Positions 34,486 to 43,406 of a stretch of 64,000 nucleotides of DNA are shown piece after piece (position 1 is the first letter of the stretch; the number at the start of each line of letters is the position of its first letter). Position numbers and translations under genes: made by a program. Source of the DNA: Phycisphaerae bacterium (GTDB lineage Bacteria > Planctomycetota > Phycisphaerae > Sedimentisphaerales > Anaerobacaceae); the NCBI GenBank assembly GCA_028714255.1, contig JAQTMR010000005.1, forward strand, positions 83,639-147,638. The letters run 5' to 3'. The notes under the pieces were generated by a model. It was not told the DNA's origin. It ran no database searches and saw only the letters and a list, made by a program, of their open reading frames with translations.

Positions 34486-34519
34486 CAGCAGTTCGATGAT
34501 AAGGAAGTGATGGCAGGTT

Positions 34520-35827
34520 ATGTTTTTGTTTCGCTTAAAACGCACGGCTAAGTTAGGCATTAAAAGCCTTTGGATGCATCGGCTGCGTTCTACCCTGACG
34601 ATGCTCGGCATCATTTTCGGCGTCTGCTCGGTCATTGCGATGCTTGCCATCGGAGAAGGTGCGAGTCAGGCGGCACAGGAAGCCATAGCCAGGCTTGGCA
34701 GCACGAATTTGATTATTGAAACGGCTAAACCGCCCGAAAAGCAAACCGACTCAGGCAAAGTGGAATCTGTTCGCAAATACGGCTTGACTTATACGGACGC
34801 CGAATCTATCCACAACACGATACCGGATATTCAGGTAGTTGTCCCTGTTCGTGAAATAACCCAGCAGGAGGTACGATACCTTAATCACCCTAAAGTGGCC
34901 GTAAGAGTCATAGGCACGGTCCCGTGGTATATGGAGACTTCACCGGTTCACTTGTTTCGCGGACGCTTTTTAAGCAGTATTGATTTGCATCATCAGCAGA
35001 ATGTATGTGTTGTTGATGATGATGTGGCCAGAAAACTGTTTATGTTTGACGACCCGATGAACAAAGATATTAGAATCCAGGGAAACTATTACCGGGTTGT
35101 TGGTGTGGTTGGGGTGATGGCTTCGACTGATGGGCTAAGCGGCTTTGGCAATGATATGACCGCTCAGGCAAATCCCGCCGGCGGAGTCGTGGGAAATGTC
35201 TATATCCCTTTAACAACTGCCAAAACTCGGTTCTCTGAGCTCTCGGCAAGTTTCAGCAGTGGAAGTCGAAGCATCGAAAGAGTAGAGCTGCAGAAAATCA
35301 TTGTCAAAGTTGATTCGGATGAGCAGGTGCTGCCGATACGCGATATTCTGGATGCGTCGCTGGCTCGGCTTCACGACAAAAGCGACTATCGTATAGTGGT
35401 TCCGCTGGAACTGCTGAGGCAGGCAGCCCGAACAAGGCGGATATTCAGCATTGTTCTCGGTTCAATCGCCGCAATTTCACTTGTAGTTGGTGGCATAGGC
35501 ATTATGAATATTATGCTGGCTACCATCAGTGAACGAACACGCGAAATTGGAATTCGCCGCGCCCTCGGCGCAAGGAAACGCGATATAATTATTCAATTCC
35601 TTTCGGAAACGCTGCTGTTGACATTAACAGGGGGCATCCTGGGAATAATATTAGGTTCTCTTATACCGTTTTTGGTAACGTTATTTGGACACATGCCTAC
35701 CGTGATTACAGCCGGCTCGCTGGTACTGGCATTTGGTATTAGCGCATTGGTGGGAATAACTTTTGGTTTGTACCCGGCTTATCGTGCCGCCAATATGGAC
35801 CCGATTGAATCGCTGAGACACGAATAA
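34520..35827 (+). CDS. MacB/FtsX-family ABC permease
   Basis: A 435-residue type VII ABC permease. TM1 is near residues 22-44 (TLTMLGIIFGVCSVIAMLAIG), preceded by LGIKSLWMHRLRS. A large periplasmic domain follows (residues 50-305). Three C-terminal helices are IFSIVLGSIAAISLVVGGIGIMNIM, LLLTLTGGILGIILGSLIPFLV and LVLAFGISALVGITFGLYP. RTREIGIRRALGARKRDI is the FtsX/MacB coupling helix signature. It completes the TolC-adaptor-ATPase-permease operon. The exported compound (peptide, lipid or toxin) cannot be told. Confidence 0.92.
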   Translation: MFLFRLKRTAKLGIKSLWMHRLRSTLTMLGIIFGVCSVIAMLAIGEGASQAAQEAIARLGSTNLIIETAKPPEKQTDSGKVESVRKYGLTYTDAESIHNTIPDIQVVVPVREITQQEVRYLNHPKVAVRVIGTVPWYMETSPVHLFRGRFLSSIDLHHQQNVCVVDDDVARKLFMFDDPMNKDIRIQGNYYRVVGVVGVMASTDGLSGFGNDMTAQANPAGGVVGNVYIPLTTAKTRFSELSASFSSGSRSIERVELQKIIVKVDSDEQVLPIRDILDASLARLHDKSDYRIVVPLELLRQAARTRRIFSIVLGSIAAISLVVGGIGIMNIMLATISERTREIGIRRALGARKRDIIIQFLSETLLLTLTGGILGIILGSLIPFLVTLFGHMPTVITAGSLVLAFGISALVGITFGLYPAYRAANMDPIESLRHE

Positions 35828-35922
35828 ATCCTTCTGCCGTCTTTCTGATGAACCTCACCGCAGGGGATGTTTTTTCGTACTGCATCCGGAAGTAAAATTT
35901 TCAGAAAAATCAAAAAATAATC

Positions 35923-35951
35923 TTGACAAATAGGATTAACTACTATATCGT
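35923..35951 (+). promoter_or_regulatory. Promoter of the structured RNA before the Fur gene
   Basis: A consensus -35 TTGACA at 35923-35928 is followed, 17 bases later, by TATCGT at 35946-35951 (TATATC at 15 bases is an alternative). Transcription would start near 35958 and run into the structured region that ends at the terminator near 36144. Confidence 0.6.
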
Positions 35952-35957
35952 AACAAT

Positions 35958-36148
35958 AGGCGTGTTAGCTGCCAGTAAGATTTGGGCAACAGATTCGGGT
36001 GTGGCATCCTAATCACCAGGGTAGGTAAAATGAGGAATCGCCGCCTGACCTTTTGCTCAACAAAATCGGTGTTGTGAACCGTACAAGATAAAACCGGTTT
36101 TGATTTCCGACAACGGAGCCGTCGGAGGAGGGCGGCTCCTCTTTATTT
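35958..36148 (+). ncRNA. Structured RNA, possible riboswitch, attenuator or small RNA
   Basis: About 190 bases between a sigma-70-type promoter and T-rich termination. A helix GGT-AGG/CCTgACC (36021-36050 area) and a strong hairpin AAATCGGT/ACCGGTTT (36063-36100) with an inner TTGT/ACAA are visible. At the 3' end three hairpins compete: TCCGAC/GTCGGA (36106-36126), GGAGCCG/CGGCTCC (36115-36139) and GAGGAG/CTCCTC (36125-36141). The last two are followed by TTTATTT. The purine-rich GGAGGAGGG sits inside. I recognise no Rfam family. It could be a ligand-sensing leader of the Fur-family gene or an independent small RNA. Confidence 0.5.
36115..36148 (+). terminator. Rho-independent terminator with competing stems
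   Basis: GGAGCCG at 36115-36121 pairs with CGGCTCC at 36133-36139. Alternatively GAGGAG pairs with CTCCTC (36136-36141). A run TTTATTT follows. An upstream stem TCCGAC/GTCGGA overlaps the first arm and would prevent it from forming. Confidence 0.65.
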
Positions 36149-36348
36149 AACCGTATTTCATACGGCAAATTCCCCCTGCTAAATTCGAGGTGGAATTTAC
36201 TACCAATACCGCCGGAAAGCGATATAATCCGTTAAATTAACAGAATACGATGGTTATGGAGTTATTACCTGCACCTGTCGTTGCCTGCGAGGGTTACGCA
36301 GGCACGGGTGATGCCGATTTCAAAAGGGCATATTTCGGGAGGTATTAT

Positions 36349-36786
36349 ATGGCAAGTAGTAGTGACAGCGATAAATTTGAGGCCAGATGTCACAAGGCCG
36401 GGCTGAAAGTGACGCCGCAGAGGATAGCGGTTTATAATGCGCTGATTGGGTCGAAAGAACATCCGTCAGCCGATACACTGTGGCGAAAAGTGAGAAAAAC
36501 TTTCCCTAATATCTCGCTGGATACGGTCAACAGGACCCTTTTGACCCTGGCTGAAATTGGTGCGGCCTTCATCGTTGAAGGTTCCGGCGATGTTAAAAGA
36601 TTTGATGGTTGTCTTGAAAATCATCAGCATTTTAGGTGCGTAAAATGCAAAAAAATCATCGATTTTCATCATAAGCCGTTCGACAATATACCTGTCCCCA
36701 AGAGCATCAGCGGGAAATACACCGTCTTGAAAAAAACAGTATATCTTGAAGGTATTTGCGACTTGTGCAGGAAACGTTGCACATAA
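36349..36786 (+). CDS. Fur-family transcriptional regulator (PerR/Zur-like)
   Basis: A 145-residue metal-dependent repressor. The winged helix comprises CHKAGLKVTPQRIAVYNALIG and HPSADTLWRKV, then SLDTVNRTLLTL for the recognition helix. The dimerisation domain has HQHFRCVKCKKIIDFHH and CDLCRKRC, two CxxC pairs that hold a structural zinc. This arrangement fits PerR/Fur/Zur; the exact metal cannot be told. The start is the ATG at 36349, 6 bases after GGGAGG; an in-frame ATG at 36250 would add 33 residues with no family counterpart. TATAAT lies at 36223-36228 upstream, and further up is the structured RNA. Confidence 0.9.
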   Translation: MASSSDSDKFEARCHKAGLKVTPQRIAVYNALIGSKEHPSADTLWRKVRKTFPNISLDTVNRTLLTLAEIGAAFIVEGSGDVKRFDGCLENHQHFRCVKCKKIIDFHHKPFDNIPVPKSISGKYTVLKKTVYLEGICDLCRKRCT

Positions 36787-36830
36787 CGCCTGCCCTTGCT
36801 GTGAGCAACAGATGACAGGAGACTAAGAAT

Positions 36831-38060
36831 ATGGCAACAATTAATGAAAATTTTTTGAAGCTAAAGGCTGGTTACCTGTTCCCGGAAATCAGCAGACGTG
36901 TTCGCGCATTCAGCGCCGAAAATACCGGCAAGAAAATAATCAGTCTGGGTATCGGTGATGCTACCCAGCCTCTGGTCCCGGCTATTGTCGAGGCCATGAA
37001 AAAGGCCGTTGCCGATATGGCCGATAAAGTCACCTTCCGCGGCTATGGCCCCGAGCAGGGTTACGATTTTCTAATTGAGGCGGTAATCAAAAATGATTTT
37101 AACCCCAGCGGGATAGATTTAAACCGCAGTGAAGTTTTCATCAGCGATGGCGCAAAATGCGACACCGGCAACATCCAGGAAATATTCGGCCTGAATAACA
37201 TTATTGCCGTAACCGACCCCGTGTACCCGGTATATGTGGATACTAATGTAATGGCCGGCAGGACCGGCCAGGCCGACAAAAATGGCCACTATGGCAAAAT
37301 CGTCTATATGCCCTGCACCGCTGAAAACAATTTCACACCGGATATACCCGCGCAAAAAGTTGACATTATTTATCTTTGCTTTCCGAATAATCCCACCGGG
37401 GGGGTAGTGACCAAAGAAGTACTTAAAAAGTGGGTCGATTTCGCCCGCAGCAACAAAGCCGTTATCCTTTTCGATGCCGCTTACGAGGCCTTTATAACCG
37501 ACCCTGCGATTCCTCATTCGATTTACGAAATTGATGGAGCAAAAGAAGTAGCCATCGAGTTTCGCAGCTTCTCCAAAACAGCCGGCTTTACCGGCGTTCG
37601 CTGCGCCTTTACTGTTGTGCCGGAGCAGTTGCAGGCCTGGACGCAGGACGGTGGGGCGGTCAAGGTCAATTCCTTATGGAACAGACGGCAGTGCACCAAG
37701 TTTAACGGCGCCTCATACATATCGCAGGCCGGTGCCGCCGCGGTCTATACCGCCGAAGGCAAAAAACAATGCCGGCAGATTATTGATATTTATATGGCCA
37801 ATGCCGCCGTAATCCGCGAATCGCTTACCAAACTCGGTTACGATGTCTATGGCGGAGTTAATGCGCCCTATGTCTGGATGAAAACGCCGGCAGGTCTAAG
37901 CTCATGGGATTTCTTCGACCGCCTGCTGCAAAAGGCCAATGTCGTCGGCACGCCCGGCTCCGGTTTTGGCCCTGCGGGTGAAGGTTACTTCCGCCTGACA
38001 GCTTTTGCCAAACCGGACGATGTCAAAGAAGCTATGCAGCGTTTTGCCGCTGTGCGATAG
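36831..38060 (+). CDS. dapL: LL-diaminopimelate aminotransferase
   Basis: A PLP enzyme that converts tetrahydrodipicolinate directly to LL-diaminopimelate, the one-step route to lysine and peptidoglycan precursor used by plants, Chlamydiae and several planctomycetes. It is 409 residues, normal for DapL. Features are [20 protein letters not shown] (the DapL-specific start), [49 protein letters not shown] and [16 protein letters not shown] with the Schiff-base lysine. It begins 44 bases after the Fur-like gene, and the folK fusion gene follows. The start ATG has GGAGACTAAG upstream. Confidence 0.96.
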   Translation: MATINENFLKLKAGYLFPEISRRVRAFSAENTGKKIISLGIGDATQPLVPAIVEAMKKAVADMADKVTFRGYGPEQGYDFLIEAVIKNDFNPSGIDLNRSEVFISDGAKCDTGNIQEIFGLNNIIAVTDPVYPVYVDTNVMAGRTGQADKNGHYGKIVYMPCTAENNFTPDIPAQKVDIIYLCFPNNPTGGVVTKEVLKKWVDFARSNKAVILFDAAYEAFITDPAIPHSIYEIDGAKEVAIEFRSFSKTAGFTGVRCAFTVVPEQLQAWTQDGGAVKVNSLWNRRQCTKFNGASYISQAGAAAVYTAEGKKQCRQIIDIYMANAAVIRESLTKLGYDVYGGVNAPYVWMKTPAGLSSWDFFDRLLQKANVVGTPGSGFGPAGEGYFRLTAFAKPDDVKEAMQRFAAVR

Positions 38061-38097
38061 ATAAACAAACCAATTTACTAACATCAAGTATTATACG

Positions 38098-39180
38098 ATG
38101 ACAATTGCTTATATTGGACTTGGCAGCAATTTAGGGGATAGAAAAAGCTTTATCCACAAAGCCCTTAAAATGCTGACCGAAACTAAAGATATCGAGGTTG
38201 TCCGTCTCAGCGACATACTCGAAACCGCTCCTTTGGGTGGCGCCAATCAGCCTGACTACTTAAACGCAGTGGCCCAAATCAAAACCGCTTTGACTGCGGA
38301 GGATTTACACAAGATTCTTATTGGTATTGAAGCTTCGCTCGGCAGAACCAGAAATGAAAAATGGTCGTCGAGGAATATTGATTTGGATATTCTACTCTTC
38401 GGCGATGAAATAATAAACAGCCCCCGTTTAACCATTCCGCATTCGCAGATGCACCTGCGCTCGTTTGTCCTCAAGGGCCTGTGTCAGCTCGATGCTGAAC
38501 TGCTTCACCCTGTTATAAAAGAGCCGATGAAAGAGCTGGCGGGCAGGCTCAATAATGCGGACTTTGTGCTCAATCCCGAATTGCCGCAGCTTATCAGTGT
38601 TGCAGGTGTCATCGGCGTTGGGAAAACCACCTTGGCTAAAAAGCTGTCGGACATCCTCGGCTGCAAATGTATCCTCGAACCATATGACGAAAATCCGTTT
38701 CTGCCGGATGTTTACGCCGGCAAAAAGGAATTGGCGCTGGATTCCCAGTTATTTTTCCTGACTGGCAGGGTAAAACAATTAACCCGCAGTGCGCTGGCTG
38801 CCGGGCAAATAACTATCAGCGATTATGTCTTTGACAAAGAGCTTATTTATGCTCAAATATTGCTCGATGCCGAGCAGTTGGCTTTGTATAAGGGAATTTA
38901 TCCGCCGTTCAGCGAAGCGGTTGTCTCGCCGGCCTTGGTAATATATTTGACCGATTCCGTGCAAAACTGCCTCGAACGGATTCACAGACGCAATCGCCCC
39001 TACGAGCAAAAAATCGAGCCGCAGTTTCTGGATGCCCTTAGCCGAGGCCACGAAAAGCTCTTTGCGGACTGGAAGAAATGTCCAGTTATCCGTTTATCGA
39101 TGTTGCAGTTCGACTTTATGCGGGATGATAATGTCCAATCTCTCGCGAACCAGATAAAAAGTTATATCGCAATACAATGA
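38098..39180 (+). CDS. folK: FolK - deoxynucleoside kinase fusion
   Basis: Two enzymes in one 360-residue chain. Residues 1-155 are HPPK (6-hydroxymethyl-7,8-dihydropterin pyrophosphokinase, folate pathway): YIGLGSNLGDRKSFIHKAL, ETAPLGG.NQPDYLNAV, and the catalytic RNEKWSSRNIDLDILLF followed by IPHSQMHLRSFVL. Residues 165-360 are a dNK/dGK-type deoxynucleoside kinase: P-loop GVIGVGKT (170-177), EPYDENPFLPD, a LID-like RIHRRNRPYEQ and a DYVFDK segment with the DRS-like position. The fusion is in frame without a break. It is linked to panC by an ATGA overlap. Folate and dNTP supply are related needs, which may explain the fusion. Confidence 0.88.
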   Translation: MTIAYIGLGSNLGDRKSFIHKALKMLTETKDIEVVRLSDILETAPLGGANQPDYLNAVAQIKTALTAEDLHKILIGIEASLGRTRNEKWSSRNIDLDILLFGDEIINSPRLTIPHSQMHLRSFVLKGLCQLDAELLHPVIKEPMKELAGRLNNADFVLNPELPQLISVAGVIGVGKTTLAKKLSDILGCKCILEPYDENPFLPDVYAGKKELALDSQLFFLTGRVKQLTRSALAAGQITISDYVFDKELIYAQILLDAEQLALYKGIYPPFSEAVVSPALVIYLTDSVQNCLERIHRRNRPYEQKIEPQFLDALSRGHEKLFADWKKCPVIRLSMLQFDFMRDDNVQSLANQIKSYIAIQ

Positions 39181-40031
39181 AAGTTGCCAAAACAATAGAA
39201 TCGGTTAGAAGACTGGTAAAAGCCGCCCGCGGCAAAGGCAAAAAAATAGGCTTTGTCCCCACGATGGGTGCGCTGCATATCGGCCATATTTCGCTGATAA
39301 AAAAAGCGAAACTGAAAACGGATTTTGTTGTCATTAGCATCTTCGTTAACCCAACGCAGTTCGGCCCCGGCGAAGATTTCGAAAAATATCCCCGGCCTCT
39401 AAAGGCCGACCTGGAGATTTGCAAAAAAGCAGGTGTCGATGTCGTTTTTGCCCCGACGGCAAAACAGATGTACCCGCGAGAAAATATAACCTGGGTGAAT
39501 GTCGAAAAATTGACCGAACAGCTTTTCGGCCGGTCCCGACCGGGGCACTTCCGGGGTGTAACAACCGTTTGTGCCAAGTTATTTAATATTGTCGCACCTG
39601 ACCTCGCATTTTTCGGCCAGAAGGATGCCCAGCAGGCAATCGTTATAAAGCGAATGGTCGCTGATTTGAATATGCCCCTGAAAATTGTCGTCTGCCCCAC
39701 GGTGCGTCAGCCAGACGGACTTGCGGTCAGCAGCAGAAACCAATATCTGGCCGCTCAGCAGAAAAAAGACGCGGCGTTGATTTACAAATCCCTGCAAAAG
39801 TGCCGGCAAATGATTAAAGATGGTATCTCGAATAGTAAAACAATTATTTCCCGGATGCGTAAAGTATTACAACAGGCCCCGTCAATAAAGATAGAATACA
39901 TAAGTCTCGTTGACGCCGAGACCCTGCGAGAGCTTGACAAAATCACCGGCAAAGTCCTGACGGCGGTAGTGGTCAAAATCGGCTCTACCCGCCTAATCGA
40001 CAATATCCTTATAGACACAGAGAAAAAATAA
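39177..40031 (+). CDS. panC: Pantothenate synthetase
   Basis: Joins pantoate and beta-alanine with ATP to make pantothenate, the precursor of coenzyme A. It is 284 residues, normal. Features are the HIGH-like motif FVPTMGALHIGHISLIKKA, VVISIFVNPTQFGPGEDFEKYPR, VDVVFAPTAKQMYP, GHFRGVTTVCAKLFNIVAPD, FFGQKDAQQ and the KMSKS-like GLAVSSRNQYL. It starts at the ATGA overlap with the folK fusion gene. panD follows at 40100, so the beta-alanine and pantothenate steps are together. Confidence 0.97.
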   Translation: MKVAKTIESVRRLVKAARGKGKKIGFVPTMGALHIGHISLIKKAKLKTDFVVISIFVNPTQFGPGEDFEKYPRPLKADLEICKKAGVDVVFAPTAKQMYPRENITWVNVEKLTEQLFGRSRPGHFRGVTTVCAKLFNIVAPDLAFFGQKDAQQAIVIKRMVADLNMPLKIVVCPTVRQPDGLAVSSRNQYLAAQQKKDAALIYKSLQKCRQMIKDGISNSKTIISRMRKVLQQAPSIKIEYISLVDAETLRELDKITGKVLTAVVVKIGSTRLIDNILIDTEKK

Positions 40032-40099
40032 TGTATAATCTCAGGAAAATGGCGATTTAGAGCCTTATTAGCACACCTGCCAGATACGAGTGAAGAAAT

Positions 40100-40456
40100 A
40101 TGTTTATTAAACTTTTGAAAAGCAAGCTGCACCACGCAAGGGTAACTGATGCGAAGCTGCATTACCCCGGCAGCATCGCCATTGATTCGGCGCTGATGAA
40201 AGCAGCCAATATTCTGCCCTACGAGGTCGTTCAGATCGCCGATTTAAATAACGGCAACCGCCTTCAGACCTACGCTGTTCCCGCTGAAGCAAACTCAGGC
40301 CAAATTACAATCCTCGGAGCGGCGGCAAAACTGGTAAAGGCGAAAGATATCATTATTATTTTCAGTTTCGGATATTACAGCACTGCGCAGGCCAGAAAAC
40401 TTAAACCGAAGGTTATTCTTCTCGACAAAAATAACAAAATTAAGCGTAGCAGATAA
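40100..40456 (+). CDS. panD: Aspartate 1-decarboxylase
   Basis: Makes beta-alanine from aspartate for pantothenate synthesis. The protein is 118 residues. The self-cleavage site is the Gly24-Ser25 pair in HYPGSIAIDSALMKAA; the serine becomes the pyruvoyl cofactor. VVQIADLNNGNRLQTYAVPA and GAAAKLVKAKDIIIIFSFG are the usual family segments. It lies directly after panC, with a gap of 68 bases, and is probably in the same transcript. The C-terminus is slightly shorter than in E. coli. Confidence 0.95.
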   Translation: MFIKLLKSKLHHARVTDAKLHYPGSIAIDSALMKAANILPYEVVQIADLNNGNRLQTYAVPAEANSGQITILGAAAKLVKAKDIIIIFSFGYYSTAQARKLKPKVILLDKNNKIKRSR

Positions 40457-40499
40457 TGGATACTGTTACATAACCAATCATCAATAATCTGTTTCCAGT

Positions 40500-41504
40500 A
40501 TGTTTCCTGAACTTTTTGAAATACCTTTCGTACATTGGACCGTAAAAAGTTACGGCCTGATGATGGTTATCGCGTTTCTTGCGGCGATTACTCTGATAAG
40601 ACGTCTTAGCCGCAATATCACGTCCGACCCCCAGCATATTACTAACGCTGCCCTTTATTCTCTTATCGCAGGAGTGGCAGGCTCGCGTCTTTTTTATGTA
40701 ATCCATCATTTCGACCAGTTTCAGGGGCGCCTGCTCTCCGTTTTTGCTATCTGGGAAGGCGGCCTCGAGTTTCTGGGTGGCGTGCTCTTGGCAATTGCTG
40801 TCATCGGTTTTTATTGCCGGTTTCACAAGCTTCCCGTTCGACGCTATCTCGATATCCTTGCTATCGGCCTGATGCTGGCGCTTGTGTTTGGCAGAATTGG
40901 CTGCTTTTTATACGGCTGCTGTTTCGGCAAGCCCGCAGACCTGCCTTGGGCAGTCCGCTTCCCATACCGCTCGGAAGCTTATTCCAGCCAGGTATATCCG
41001 AACCTGCAGAGGAACCGCCTTCAGCCGCAGTTAAGATTACCGGAGGATTTTTTCGACTACTATTACGAAAACGGTAAAACGTTATACAGTTTAAAATCTT
41101 ATAAAGATTTGACCCCGGAGCAAAAAAAATACCTCGTCGATAACGACAAATATCGCAGTTTGCCTGTTCATCCTACCCAGTTGTACTCCTCAGTTAATGG
41201 TGGTATTTTAGCTCTTCTGCTATACCTGTTCTGGCGAAGAGGCCAAAAAACCGGCAATCCAAAAAAACATAAGAAACTATTTATCAAACCAGGCTGTACA
41301 TTCGGCTTGATGTTCGTACTCTATGGCGCCACACGGTTCTTTATGGAATTTATCCGTGACGATAACCCGTTTGAATTCTGGAGTTTGACAATCTCGCAGA
41401 TTATCGGTGTAGGTATGATAGTATTTGGTATAATTTTGATGGTAATATTCGAAAAAATGAAACCCGATGTAATTGTGAGTACAGCGAAACAGTCCCGTGA
41501 TTAG
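40500..41504 (+). CDS. lgt: Prolipoprotein diacylglyceryl transferase
   Basis: Transfers diacylglycerol from phosphatidylglycerol to the lipobox cysteine of prolipoproteins in the inner membrane. It is 334 residues with about seven helices. VHWTVKSYGLMMVIAFLAAI starts the protein, IWEGGLEFLGGVLLA fits the substrate-side region, and the signature appears as VFGRIGCFLYGCCFG. PVHPTQLYSSVNG and GATRFFMEFIRDD are the conserved later motifs. A central insert of about 60 residues (YPNLQRNRLQPQL, YLVDNDKYRS) lies between helices and is common in planctomycete Lgt. The rhomboid gene follows. Confidence 0.95.
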   Translation: MFPELFEIPFVHWTVKSYGLMMVIAFLAAITLIRRLSRNITSDPQHITNAALYSLIAGVAGSRLFYVIHHFDQFQGRLLSVFAIWEGGLEFLGGVLLAIAVIGFYCRFHKLPVRRYLDILAIGLMLALVFGRIGCFLYGCCFGKPADLPWAVRFPYRSEAYSSQVYPNLQRNRLQPQLRLPEDFFDYYYENGKTLYSLKSYKDLTPEQKKYLVDNDKYRSLPVHPTQLYSSVNGGILALLLYLFWRRGQKTGNPKKHKKLFIKPGCTFGLMFVLYGATRFFMEFIRDDNPFEFWSLTISQIIGVGMIVFGIILMVIFEKMKPDVIVSTAKQSRD

Positions 41505-41536
41505 TCAGCGGTTTTTTTAAGTTTCAGAGAAACACT

Positions 41537-42379
41537 ATGGGCCTTTACGATAGAGATTATACTCAGGCAAATTTCCGGCCTAAATTCAACAATGCCCCGC
41601 AGATGCGCATGACATTTCCTCAGCTTACCCCTGCGGTCAAATGGCTGTTGATTATTAACGTCGCCGTATATCTTCTGCAGGTCTTGGGTGCGGAAAAAGT
41701 GCTGACAGAGTGGTTTTCACTTTATCCGGTGTCCCTGTTGACGGCGATGCAGTTGTGGCGCCTTGTAACATATCAGTTTTTACATGGCAGTGGGACCCAC
41801 ATCTTTTTCAATATGCTTGGCTTGTACTTCCTCGGCCCGACACTTGAACGCCACTGGTCGAGTAAAAGATTTTTGATATTTTATCTTGGTTGCGGTGCGG
41901 CAGGGGGATTGTTTTATATCCTGCTGGTTGCCGTGGGCTTCCTGCAGGCACTGCCTATGGTAGGTGCATCGGGCGCGATACTCGGTATGCTGGCCGCCTG
42001 TGCAATTCTTTTCCCGCATTTTGTTGTTTTTGTTTTTTTATTTCCCATACCGATAAGGGTGGCGGCTATCGCTTTCACGGCCCTTTACTTTGTTACTTTA
42101 ATAACAAAAGGCGCCAACGCAGGTGGAGATGCCGCCCATCTGGCAGGAATGGCTGCTGGTGCAATTTATGTGTTCTCACAGTCCTGGCGGGCCAACCTCA
42201 GGTTTAAAATCCAATCCGCTCGCTGGCGAAAAAAAATGGCCGCGGAACGAAATCTACAGGTCGAGCTTGACCGCATTTTGCAAAAGGTCCACGACCTCGG
42301 CATACATCACCTGACACCCAAAGAAAAGAAGATACTCAGACAGGCCACTGAAGTCGAGCAGAGACGAAGCAAAGTATAA
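41537..42379 (+). CDS. Rhomboid-family intramembrane serine protease
   Basis: A six-helix rhomboid core. VTYQFLHGSGTHIFFNMLGL carries the HxxxN motif in helix 2, VGASGAILGMLAACA the GxSG nucleophile motif in helix 4, and GGDAAHLAGMAAGAIYV the helix 6 histidine. These give the Ser-His dyad. A basic C-terminal tail (residues 218-280, ARWRKKMAAERNLQVELDRI) should be cytoplasmic and coiled. The protein cleaves membrane proteins within the bilayer; its substrates are unknown. It is the last gene of this plus-strand run and is followed by strong hairpins. Confidence 0.9.
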   Translation: MGLYDRDYTQANFRPKFNNAPQMRMTFPQLTPAVKWLLIINVAVYLLQVLGAEKVLTEWFSLYPVSLLTAMQLWRLVTYQFLHGSGTHIFFNMLGLYFLGPTLERHWSSKRFLIFYLGCGAAGGLFYILLVAVGFLQALPMVGASGAILGMLAACAILFPHFVVFVFLFPIPIRVAAIAFTALYFVTLITKGANAGGDAAHLAGMAAGAIYVFSQSWRANLRFKIQSARWRKKMAAERNLQVELDRILQKVHDLGIHHLTPKEKKILRQATEVEQRRSKV

Positions 42380-42381
42380 AA

Positions 42382-42436
42382 ACAAAGCCTTACGAATTTT
42401 TCGCAAGGCTTTGTCCAAACAGAATTTTCTGTTTTT
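42382..42436 (+). terminator. Two consecutive hairpins between convergent genes
   Basis: ACAAAGCCTT at 42382-42391 pairs with AAGGCTTTGT at 42405-42414, with an inner CGAA/TTCG stem. Just after it AACAGAA (42418-42424) pairs with TTCTGTT (42427-42433), followed by further T. The pair can stop transcription of the rhomboid gene and, in the other direction, of the convergent minus-strand operon. Confidence 0.75.
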
Positions 42437-42454
42437 AGGGAGGTAAATTCCTTG

Positions 42455-43402
42455 TTACCATCTGAACTTTTCATTTTTGTCGAGTAATTCCTTGAGCCTG
42501 GCCTCTACGCTCTCGGCTTTGAACTTGGTGTCCTTCCATTTTTCTATCTTGCCTTTTCTTGCCTCGACCTCATCTTTTAGCCCGTCGAGTTTTTGGAGCA
42601 GTTGTTCGTATTCTATTTGTTTTCGTTCTACAATCACATCGAACCTGCTGTTGATTACTTCTTTCAATCCATTGACCAGCTCTTCTTTGTCCTTATCGCC
42701 TGCGGCCTCGATTTCTCCAAGCAGGTTATCCTGCTGTAGCCTTAATTCCAAATCTTTCTTGAGCACCTCAGCCAGTTGGGGATTTTCTCTTGCTGCCTCT
42801 GCGATTCTCCCATACTTCTTTAAGCTGAGTCCGAATTGTTTCCGGTAAAGGTTCGGGTCTTTCTCGCTTAGTTCAGCCAGTTTTTCTGCTTCCTCGGCGT
42901 AATTTTCCTTCAGCCATTTGAGATACTCATCAGGTCCACCCATCCCGGGCAGCATTCGGCCGTGACCGAACGGTCTGTTGCCGCCGGGCATAGGCATACC
43001 TTCGGCGCCGGCTGGGCCGGGAGGCGGCATATTATCCGGGCCGGGTAGCATACCGCGATTTTCCATCCTATGCTCTGAACGTTCCTGCATACGCTTGCCG
43101 GATCTTTTACCGAACTTTTCCTTCATAACTTCTTTCAGTTCCGTTTTGAACTTCTCCGGGTCTTTCGCCTGCAGTTGTTTTAACTCTTCTGCTTTATTCG
43201 GGTCGGTCTGTGTCAGTCGGCTCATTATGTGTTCGATTCTTTCGTCCGTTAGTTCGAATCGTTCCTGCTGCCAGTTGGCTGCGTCTTCAGCCCAGATATT
43301 ATCCTCATTTACATCCTCTGCCGCCAGACAGGGCAGGGCAGTCGCCGATAGCATCGCTGCCGCCATTGCCAATACTAAAATTGTTATATAACGCGTTCTC
43401 AT
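42455..43402 (-). CDS. Secreted coiled-coil protein in an ECF sigma operon, hypothetical
   Basis: A 315-residue protein with a signal peptide (ITILVLAMAAAMLSATALPCLA). Charged helices follow (residues 40-115, LTDERIEHIMSRLTQTDP, KFKTELKEVMKEKFGKR), then a Pro/Gly/Met-rich linker (DNMPPPGPAGAEGMPMPG), then a longer coiled coil to the end rich in Glu, Lys and Leu. The arrangement loosely recalls CpxP/Spy periplasmic chaperones (LTxxQ-type helices), but no LTxxQ motif is certain. It is the last gene of a sigma factor/anti-sigma operon, so it may sense or buffer envelope stress. That is inference. Confidence 0.62.
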   Translation of the reverse strand: MRTRYITILVLAMAAAMLSATALPCLAAEDVNEDNIWAEDAANWQQERFELTDERIEHIMSRLTQTDPNKAEELKQLQAKDPEKFKTELKEVMKEKFGKRSGKRMQERSEHRMENRGMLPGPDNMPPPGPAGAEGMPMPGGNRPFGHGRMLPGMGGPDEYLKWLKENYAEEAEKLAELSEKDPNLYRKQFGLSLKKYGRIAEAARENPQLAEVLKKDLELRLQQDNLLGEIEAAGDKDKEELVNGLKEVINSRFDVIVERKQIEYEQLLQKLDGLKDEVEARKGKIEKWKDTKFKAESVEARLKELLDKNEKFRW

Positions 43403-43406
43403 TTTT

